DNA from: Solirubrobacterales bacterium 70-9
Lineage (GTDB): Bacteria; Actinomycetota; Thermoleophilia; Solirubrobacterales; 70-9
DNA: 11,192 nt
Assembly: GCA_001898095.1 (NCBI GenBank)
Contig: MKSH01000035.1
Coordinates: 69,775-80,966, forward strand
Direction: 5' to 3'
Part shown: positions 5,858-11,192 of the stretch, piece after piece
Numbering within the stretch: the stretch's first letter is position 1
How the letters are laid out: every line of letters begins with the position of its first letter
The notes under the pieces: model-generated
What the model was told of the DNA's origin: nothing
The model's database searches: none
What the model saw: only the letters and a program-made list of their open reading frames with translations
Position numbers and translations under genes: made by a program

Positions 5858-7247
5858 CCGGTTGACCGCCGCGGGCGCCGAAGAGCGCCGCCGCCTCCTG
5901 CTCACCGGCGCCACCGTGCTGACGATGGACCCCGCGGTCGAGGACCTCCCCCGCGGCGACCTCCTGATCGAGGGCGAGCAGATCGCCGCCGTCGGTCCCG
6001 ACCTGGCCTCCGAGGTCGATGACGGAGCGGTGCTGCGGGTCGACATGTCGGGGTCCATCGTCATCCCCGGCTTCGTCGACACCCACCGCCACTGCTGGCA
6101 GAACCAGTTCCGCCGGCAGATGTCGGACGCGCGGATCGAGGAGTACATGGTCGACGCGCACGAGGTGCTGGCCCCGGCCTACCTGCCGGAGGACGTCTAC
6201 GCGGGCTGCCTGCTGAGCGCCTGGGGCGCGATCGACAGCGGCGTCACCTGCCTGCTCGACTTCATGCACAACGCCCGCAGCCTCGCCCACTCGGAGGCGG
6301 CCGTGGAGGCCTTCGCCGAGGTCGGCATCCGCGGCGTCCACGGTGCCGGACCGCCGTCGAAGGGCGAGTGGGACGAGCGCTGGCTGGAGAACGTGGCGAC
6401 CCTGCGCGAGACCCGCTTCGGCGCCGACGACGGGCTGCTCACCCTGCGGCTGGCGCCGTTCGGCTACCCCGACATCGACCAGCCGGCGAAAACGCTCTCG
6501 CCGCGGCTGCTCGAGTACGCCCGCGAGCTCGGCCTCGGGATCGTCGTCGACGCGGTGCTCGGCCCGCGGGCCGGCGAGCTGGTCGCCGAGCTGGGCGAGC
6601 AGGGGTTGCTCGGTCCCGACCTGACGCTGATCCACTGCACCGAAGTCGGCGCCGCCGCCTGGGACGCGATCGCCGCCTCCGACACCCGGGTGGCGCTCTG
6701 TCCGACCTCCGACTCCCAGCTCGGCATCCACGACGCGGTGCCGCCGCTGCAGGAGGCGCTCGACCGCGGCATCCTCCCCGGGCTGAGCGTCGACGTCGAG
6801 TGCTCGCTCAGCACCGACTTCTTCGCCCAGATGCAGGCGATCCTGACGATCCAGCGGATGCTGGCCTTCGGCCGCCTCGCCGGCGGCGAGGCCGGGGCGC
6901 CGGAGCCGGTGCGGGTGCGCCAGGTGCTGGAGATGGCGACGGTCGGCGGCGCCCGCTGCAACGGGGTCGAGGACCGGGCGGGTACGCTCACGCCCGGCAA
7001 GCAGGCCGACCTGATCGCGATCGGCGCCGAGGACGTCAACACGATGCCGCTGAACAACGCCGCAGCGACCGTGGTGCTGGGCGCCGACAGCCGCAACGTG
7101 AACGCGGTCTTCGTCGCCGGCCGGCCGCTGAAGTGGGGCGCCGAGCTGCTCGGCTGCGACCTCGAGGCGTTGCGGGCGAAGGTCACCGCCTCCCGCGACG
7201 CGGTGCGCGAGCGCAGCGGCCACGGCGACCCGGACGTCTGCGCATGA
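5850..7247 (+). CDS. Amidohydrolase family protein (ATZ/TRZ, cytosine deaminase-like)
   Basis: The 465-residue protein has the full amidohydrolase layout: an N-terminal beta-sandwich strand (LLTGATVLTMDP), the TIM-barrel entry VIPGFVDTHRHCWQNQ with metal-site His79 and His81, LIHCTE with His262, GLSVDVE with Asp315, and the C-terminal sandwich return (LTPGKQADLIAIGAEDVN). Family members hydrolyse C-N or C-Cl bonds, for example deaminating heterocycles or dechlorinating triazines, in the cytosol. At the strand-5 position, where most members have a metal-binding His followed by Glu (HxxE), this protein reads VVDAVLG, with Asp234 in the His place and no Glu. Metal binding may thus use Asp, or activity may be altered. 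It overlaps the cupin by eight bases (ATGCGTGA) behind a GGAGG-like site, and the next dehydrogenase by ATGA. It is probably the first catabolic enzyme acting on the imported solute (inference). Confidence 0.9.
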   Translation: MRDRLTAAGAEERRRLLLTGATVLTMDPAVEDLPRGDLLIEGEQIAAVGPDLASEVDDGAVLRVDMSGSIVIPGFVDTHRHCWQNQFRRQMSDARIEEYMVDAHEVLAPAYLPEDVYAGCLLSAWGAIDSGVTCLLDFMHNARSLAHSEAAVEAFAEVGIRGVHGAGPPSKGEWDERWLENVATLRETRFGADDGLLTLRLAPFGYPDIDQPAKTLSPRLLEYARELGLGIVVDAVLGPRAGELVAELGEQGLLGPDLTLIHCTEVGAAAWDAIAASDTRVALCPTSDSQLGIHDAVPPLQEALDRGILPGLSVDVECSLSTDFFAQMQAILTIQRMLAFGRLAGGEAGAPEPVRVRQVLEMATVGGARCNGVEDRAGTLTPGKQADLIAIGAEDVNTMPLNNAAATVVLGADSRNVNAVFVAGRPLKWGAELLGCDLEALRAKVTASRDAVRERSGHGDPDVCA

Positions 7248-8296
7248 GCTCCGCGGTCCCGGCACGGATGCGGGCGGCGCGGATCCACCGCTTCGGCGAG
7301 CCGCTCGAGCTGGTCGAGGTACCGGTCCCCGAGCCGGGCCCGGGAGAGATCCTGCTGCGGGTCCGCGCAGCGGGCATCTGCGCGACCGACCTGAAGCTGC
7401 GCGCGGGGGAGACGAAGCCCGCCCCGAGCCTGCCGCACATCCCCGGCCACGAGGTCGCGGGCGAAGTCGTCGCCGGCGACGAGCTGCACCCGACCGGCAC
7501 CCGCGCCGCCTGCTACCTGCTCTACAGCTGCGGTCACTGCGAGGAGTGCGAACGCGGCCTGCCGGTGCTCTGCGCCGAGGCGACCCGACTGGGGCTCGAC
7601 CGCGACGGCGGCATGGCGGAATACGTCCGCCTGCCCGCCGCGCACGTCCTGCCGATCGGCGACGAGGTCCCCTTCGCGGCGGCCGCGGTCTCGATGGACT
7701 CGGTGCTGACCCCGTGGTTCGCCCTCCACCGGACCGGATCGCTGCGCGCGGGCGAGGCGGCGCTGATCGTCGGCGTCGGCGGCCTCGGCGGCAACGCGGT
7801 CCAGCTGGCGGTCGCCGCCGGGGCGCGGGTGGCGGCGGTCGACGTCGACCGCGGTCGGCTCGACGCTGCGCTCGCCGCCGGGGCGGAGCTGGCGGTAGCC
7901 CCGGAGGAGATCGAGCGGGTGCTCGACTGGTCCGGCGTCGGCGTCGACCTGGCGCTCGAGGTCTCCGGTCGGCCGGAGGGCTTCGACGCCGCCGCGCGGG
8001 CGATTCGCGCGGGCGGCCGGATCGTCTGCTGCGGCTACGCCCCCGGCCGTCCCTACGGCATGGACTCCGGTCGCCTCGTCCTCGACAACATCCGCATCCT
8101 CGGCTCGCGCAACGCCGACCTCGATGCCGCCCAGGCGGCGCTCGGCGCCGTCGCCGCGGGCGAGGTGAAGCCGCGGATCGCCGACGTGCTGCCGCTGGCT
8201 GCGGTGAACGAGGCGCTCGACCGGCTCGCCGCCGGGGGTGCCGACGGACGCCTCGTCCTCGATCCGGTCGACCAGGACGCCCGATCCGCGCCGTGA
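7244..8296 (+). CDS. Zinc-dependent medium-chain alcohol dehydrogenase (copy 1)
   Basis: This 350-residue NAD(P)-dependent dehydrogenase has catalytic-zinc residues Cys46 (GICATD) and His69-Glu70 (PGHEVAGEV). A complete structural-zinc lobe, Cys96, Cys99, Cys102 and Cys110 (C-x2-C-x2-C-x7-C), is also present. The nucleotide fold has GVGGLG at 177-182 and an Asp ending the second strand (AAVDVDRGR), which favours NAD over NADP. It would interconvert a secondary or primary alcohol and its carbonyl. The ATG at 7244 overlaps the amidohydrolase stop (ATGA). An alternative ATG at 7268 begins at the usual family N-terminus (MRAARIHRFGEP), so the first eight residues may not be translated; neither has a clear ribosome site, which suits coupling. 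Its partner in the cluster, starting at 10142, has the same architecture but clearly different sequence. Substrate unknown. Confidence 0.92.
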   Translation: MSSAVPARMRAARIHRFGEPLELVEVPVPEPGPGEILLRVRAAGICATDLKLRAGETKPAPSLPHIPGHEVAGEVVAGDELHPTGTRAACYLLYSCGHCEECERGLPVLCAEATRLGLDRDGGMAEYVRLPAAHVLPIGDEVPFAAAAVSMDSVLTPWFALHRTGSLRAGEAALIVGVGGLGGNAVQLAVAAGARVAAVDVDRGRLDAALAAGAELAVAPEEIERVLDWSGVGVDLALEVSGRPEGFDAAARAIRAGGRIVCCGYAPGRPYGMDSGRLVLDNIRILGSRNADLDAAQAALGAVAAGEVKPRIADVLPLAAVNEALDRLAAGGADGRLVLDPVDQDARSAP

Positions 8297-8365
8297 AGAA
8301 CGAACAGTCGGTACCCTCGCGAATGATCGGGCGGGCGGCTCTGCCGACCCCCTGGAAAGGCACGC
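8297..8365 (+). promoter_or_regulatory. Candidate internal promoter/leader in front of the tetR-type gene
   Basis: This 69-base gap is the largest inside the cluster. It contains a TANNNT box (TACCCT, 8312-8317) overlapped by GGTACC and preceded by CGGTA (8309-8313), which is the same five bases as one arm of the dyad at 1581-1596. Downstream lies a hairpin of GGG-CGGC (8333-8339) with GCCG-A-CCC (8343-8350), with one bulge, and then the ribosome site GGAAAGG (8354-8360), five bases before the TTG start. No good -35 is visible. A separate, possibly autoregulated promoter is plausible but not shown. Confidence 0.3.
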
Positions 8366-8971
8366 TTGAAGAACCTGGATCCCACCGCCACCCCGGCCGA
8401 CGGGGAAGAGAAGACGCAGCAGCGCATCCTCCGCATCGGGACGGAGCTGTTCGCGCGCAACGGCTACCACGGGACCGGCATCACGGAGCTCTCGCAGGCG
8501 GTGGGCCTCGGTCGCGGCGCGCTCTATCACCACATCGACAGCAAGGAGGATCTCCTCTACGAGATCAGCATGAGCCTGCTGCGCCGGATGATCGCGGAAG
8601 CCGAAGAGATCGTCGCCGAGAACCCCGATGCGCGGGCGCGCCTGGAGGCCCTGGCGCGGGCGCTGGTGCGCGAGCACGCGACCCGCAAGGACGCCTGGGC
8701 GCTGGTCATCACCGAGACCAGGGCGCTGACGCCGGAGCACCGGCAGTCGGTGGTCGCGGCGCGCGACCGCTACGAGCAGATCTGGGCGGAGGTGCTCGAT
8801 GCGGGCGCCGCCGAGGGGTGGATGAAGCCGGTCGACGAGCTCGAACGGCGGGCGATCCTCGGCATGCTGAACTCGACTGCCCGCTGGGTGAGCGCCGACG
8901 GCGCCCTCACCCCCGAGCAGGTCGCCGATCGCCACATCGAGATGTTGCTGGAGGGTCTGGCGGCGAGCTGA
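8366..8971 (+). CDS. TetR/AcrR family transcriptional regulator
   Basis: The 201-residue protein has the TetR DNA-binding domain at about residues 17-67: TQQRILRIGTELFARNGY, then the helix-turn-helix ITELSQAVGLGRGALYHHI and the conserved SKEDLLYEI. The C-terminal part ends in ILGMLNSTARWVSADGALTPEQVADRHIEMLL. This resembles the C-terminal domain of KstR2-type and related TetR regulators, several of which bind CoA thioesters; ligand type here is inference. The start is TTG at 8366, the first start codon in the frame and well placed behind GGAAAGG. It lies inside the catabolic cluster, between the first dehydrogenase and the class III CoA protein, so it most likely controls this cluster. An operator-like dyad exists in the promoter region near 1581. 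Repressor or activator action cannot be told apart. Confidence 0.9.
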   Translation: MKNLDPTATPADGEEKTQQRILRIGTELFARNGYHGTGITELSQAVGLGRGALYHHIDSKEDLLYEISMSLLRRMIAEAEEIVAENPDARARLEALARALVREHATRKDAWALVITETRALTPEHRQSVVAARDRYEQIWAEVLDAGAAEGWMKPVDELERRAILGMLNSTARWVSADGALTPEQVADRHIEMLLEGLAAS

Positions 8972-9002
8972 GCGCGGCCGCGGCGCGGGCCGGAGGGGCC
9001 CG

Positions 9003-10145
9003 ATGACGCGGAGCGCCCTGGAGGGGATCAAGGTCCTCGACCTGACCCGGTTGCTGCCGGGCGGGCTCTGCACGCTGACCCTGGCCGACCTCGGCGCCGA
9101 GGTGCTGAAGATCGAGGCGCCCGGCGGCGGCGACTACGCCCGCGCCCGCGAGCCCCACTACGAGAGCGCGGAGCCGACCAGCTCCTCGGCCGGCTACATC
9201 GCCATGAACCGCAACAAGCGCTCGCTGGTGATCGACCTGAAGGACGGGGACGGGCGGGCCGCCTTGCTCGAGCTGGCGGCGACCGCCGACGTCCTGGTCG
9301 AGTCCTTCCGGCCGGGTGTCCTCGACCGCCTCGGGGTCGGCTACGAGGTCCTGCGCGCGGCCAATCCGCGGCTCGTCCACTGCGCCCTGACCGGCTGGGG
9401 GCAGGACGGGCCCTTCGCCGCGCGGGCGGGCCACGACATCAACTACCTCGCCTCGATGGGCCTCCTCTCGCTGACCGGCACCGCGGCGGAGACGCCGACC
9501 GTCGCCCCGATCCAGATCGCCGACACGGCGGGGGCGCTGCTCGCCGCGGTCTCGATCCTGGCGGCGCTGAACGCCCGCGCGAGCAGCGGCGAGGGCCAGT
9601 TCCTCGACGTCTCGCTGGCCCATTCGGCCCTCTACACCTACGGAATGGGGGTCGGCGCCGCGCTCGGGCCGTGGCCCGTCCCGCCGCGCGAGGAGGCGCT
9701 CTTCTCCGGCGGCGTCGTCTGTTACCAGGCCTACCGGGCGAGCGACGGCTGGGTCGCGCTCGGCGCGCTCGAGGAGCGGTTCTGGGCCGCCTGGTGCCGC
9801 GGCGTCGGCAGGGAGGACCTGCTCGGCTCGCGCTACGAGGCGGCCGGCTCGCCCACCCACGCCGCGGTCGCCGAGATCTTCGCCGGGCGCAGCTGCGTCG
9901 AGTGGGAGGCCTTCGGCCGCGAGCACGACTGCTGCCTGAACGCGGTGGTCGGGCTGCGCGAGGCGCTCGACTCCGAGCAGGTCGGCGCCCGCGGGATGGT
10001 GGTCGACGCCGAGCAGCCGGGGATCGCCGCGCCGATCCGCACGATGGGATCGCCGCTGCGACTCTCGGGGACGCCCGTCGACCCGCCCGGCCGTCCGGCC
10101 CCCGCACTCGACGAGCACGACGACCTCCGGAGGTGGAGTGAATGA
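9003..10145 (+). CDS. CaiB/BaiF class III CoA-transferase fold protein, alpha-methylacyl-CoA racemase-like
   Basis: The 380-residue protein has the class III CoA-transferase fold: LEGIKVLDLTRLLPGGLCTLTLADLGAEVLKIE at the N-terminus and NRNKRSLVIDLKDGDG next. It then has the signature GHDINYLASMG. Members move CoA between acids or racemise 2-methylacyl-CoA. His144 and Asp174 are spaced exactly as the His126/Asp156 catalytic pair of mycobacterial alpha-methylacyl-CoA racemase, and Glu257 in GALEERF corresponds to its Glu241. Transferases normally lack the His. I therefore favour a racemase-like epimerisation of an acyl-CoA, but misannotation between the two activities is common in this family. 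ATG 9003 follows GGAGGGG (8992-8998), 31 bases after tetR; the stop overlaps the next gene by ATGA. Its presence implies a CoA-thioester stage in the pathway. Confidence 0.9.
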   Translation: MTRSALEGIKVLDLTRLLPGGLCTLTLADLGAEVLKIEAPGGGDYARAREPHYESAEPTSSSAGYIAMNRNKRSLVIDLKDGDGRAALLELAATADVLVESFRPGVLDRLGVGYEVLRAANPRLVHCALTGWGQDGPFAARAGHDINYLASMGLLSLTGTAAETPTVAPIQIADTAGALLAAVSILAALNARASSGEGQFLDVSLAHSALYTYGMGVGAALGPWPVPPREEALFSGGVVCYQAYRASDGWVALGALEERFWAAWCRGVGREDLLGSRYEAAGSPTHAAVAEIFAGRSCVEWEAFGREHDCCLNAVVGLREALDSEQVGARGMVVDAEQPGIAAPIRTMGSPLRLSGTPVDPPGRPAPALDEHDDLRRWSE

Positions 10146-11192
10146 GCCCAGACGATCGAACGATGCGCGCGGCCGTCCTGCACGGTCCCCGCGACCTGCG
10201 GGTGGAAGCGATCCCGGTGCCGGAGATCGAGGCCGGCGAGCTGCTCCTGCAGGTCACCGGGGCGGGGGTCTGCGGCTCCGACGCGGCGCTCTTCGCCGCC
10301 GGCCAGGACGCGATCCCGGCGCGCGAGAGCGGCACCTTCCCGGTGGTCCTCGGGCACGAGTTCGCGGGCGTCGTCGTCGAGGCCGCCCCCGCCACCGGCT
10401 TCGCGGCCGGCGAGCTGGTCGCCAGCGGCGCCGGGATCTCCTGCGGGCAGTGCGACCGCTGCCTGCAGGGCCGCACCAACCTCTGTCGCAACTACCGCAC
10501 CGCCGGGGTCTTCCGCCATGGCGGCCTCGCCGAGTACGTCGCGATCCCCGCCTCGACCTGCGTCCGCGCCGCCGACCACGGCGTCGGCGGTGACGACGCG
10601 GCGCTGGCCCAGCCGATGGCGATCGCCTGCCACGCGGTGCGTCGGGCCGGCGTGCGCGAGGGCGAGCGGGTGCTGGCGATCGGCGTCGGCGGCGTCGGCG
10701 CCTTCGCCGTCTGGGCAGCCTCGCAGCTCGGGGCCGAGGTGACGGCCTGCGACACGGTCGAGGAGCGCCTCGACCTGGCCCGGGCGCTCGGCGCCGTCGA
10801 GCTGGTGAAGGCAGGCCCGGGGGCGGCGATCGAGGAGCAGCTCGGCGAGCGCCCGCCCTGGGACGTGGTGCTCGAGGCGAGCGGCAGCGAACCCGGGTTC
10901 CGGGCGGCGTTCTCGCTGCTCGACCGCGGTGGCCGCCTGGTCCTCGTCGGCACCCAGAAGAAGCCGCTCGAGCTCGACCTGATGGCGATCACCCGCGGCG
11001 AGCTGGATCTGCTCGGAACCCATGCCCACGTCTGTCGCGAGGACCTGCCGTCAGCGCTCGACCTGCTGGCGGCGCGCGAGGCGGGCTGGGCCGACGTGGC
11101 GCCGACCGCGATCCCGCTCGAGGACGTGGTCGAGGCGGCGCTGCTGCCGCTGCTCGAGGGGCGCTCCGCCCAGATCAAGTCGCTGATCGACC
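10142..11192 (+). CDS. Zinc-dependent medium-chain dehydrogenase (copy 2), truncated only by the window edge
   Basis: The frame from ATG 10142 stays open to the right edge and encodes 350 residues, close to the full length of the family, so only a few C-terminal residues should be missing. Catalytic-zinc residues are Cys44 (GVCGSD) and His72-Glu73 (LGHEFAGVV). The structural-zinc cysteines are 101, 104, 107 and 115. The nucleotide motif is GVGGVG (181-186), with Asp in TACDTVEER ending the second strand, suggesting NAD. The GAGVCGSD and GHEFAG motifs are those of the threonine/sorbitol/butanediol dehydrogenase branch, so a polyol-like alcohol is a reasonable guess, not a conclusion. The start overlaps the preceding stop (ATGA) with GGAGG at 10129-10133. 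A second ATG seven codons on (MRAAVLHGP) is an alternative start. Confidence 0.9.
   Translation, partial: MSPDDRTMRAAVLHGPRDLRVEAIPVPEIEAGELLLQVTGAGVCGSDAALFAAGQDAIPARESGTFPVVLGHEFAGVVVEAAPATGFAAGELVASGAGISCGQCDRCLQGRTNLCRNYRTAGVFRHGGLAEYVAIPASTCVRAADHGVGGDDAALAQPMAIACHAVRRAGVREGERVLAIGVGGVGAFAVWAASQLGAEVTACDTVEERLDLARALGAVELVKAGPGAAIEEQLGERPPWDVVLEASGSEPGFRAAFSLLDRGGRLVLVGTQKKPLELDLMAITRGELDLLGTHAHVCREDLPSALDLLAAREAGWADVAPTAIPLEDVVEAALLPLLEGRSAQIKSLID

Noticed and set aside
5712..9073. Very long minus-strand open frames (883 and 869 codons) opposite the enzyme genes
   Set aside because: Their translations are low-complexity, rich in Arg/Pro/Gly or in Asp/Val/Gly/Leu, with no domain motifs, and they lie opposite genes with full catalytic motifs. 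They are a by-product of high GC at third codon positions.
9833..11029. Minus-strand open frame of about 398 codons
   Set aside because: Antisense shadow of the racemase-like and dehydrogenase genes; composition is biased and no domain is recognisable.
1..11192. tRNA, rRNA, CRISPR arrays, insertion sequences, phage or defence genes
   Set aside because: None seen: no transposase-like protein, no regularly spaced repeats, no terminal inverted repeats with target duplications, and no RNA-gene-like segments in the short intergenic gaps.

Overview
The window is GC-rich (by eye about 70%) with dense, overlapping genes, GTG and TTG starts, and at least one start that looks leaderless behind a TANNNT -10 box. 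This suits an actinobacterial chromosome. Gene content (GNAT, DUF3817, two-domain sugar-type ABC ATPase, medium-chain dehydrogenases, class III CoA-transferase fold protein) would fit Thermoleophilia/Solirubrobacterales, but no marker gene fixes the lineage.

Layout. Positions 1-252 (minus strand) hold the N-terminal end of a membrane protein that runs off the left edge; it has no ordinary start codon in its frame. Two stand-alone plus-strand genes follow: a RimJ/RimL-type GNAT acetyltransferase (349-1044) and a small DUF3817 membrane protein (1178-1474). An AT-rich promoter region with an operator-like dyad and a leader hairpin (about 1536-1653) then opens a nine-gene plus-strand cluster that reaches the right edge.

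The cluster: lipoprotein substrate-binding protein (1654), double-NBD ABC ATPase (2822), RbsC-type permease (4348), cupin (5333), amidohydrolase (5850), zinc-type dehydrogenase (7244), TetR regulator (8366), an alpha-methylacyl-CoA-racemase-like class III CoA-transferase fold protein (9003) and a second zinc-type dehydrogenase (10142 to the edge). Most junctions are 4- or 8-base stop/start overlaps. The exceptions are a 69-base gap before tetR and a 31-base gap after it, so tetR may have its own promoter.

How it may work together (inference): a small polar solute binds the lipoprotein and is imported by the ABC system. It is then hydrolysed or deaminated by the amidohydrolase, oxidised by one or two alcohol/polyol-type dehydrogenases, and at some point handled as a CoA thioester by the racemase-like protein. 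The TetR regulator, whose C-terminal region resembles regulators of acyl-CoA pathways, would sense an intermediate. The substrate cannot be read from the sequence. The most unusual points are an Asp in the amidohydrolase where the family normally has a metal-binding His, a complete racemase-type His/Asp/Glu set in the class III CoA protein, and GAA-rich codon use confined to the substrate-binding protein gene.
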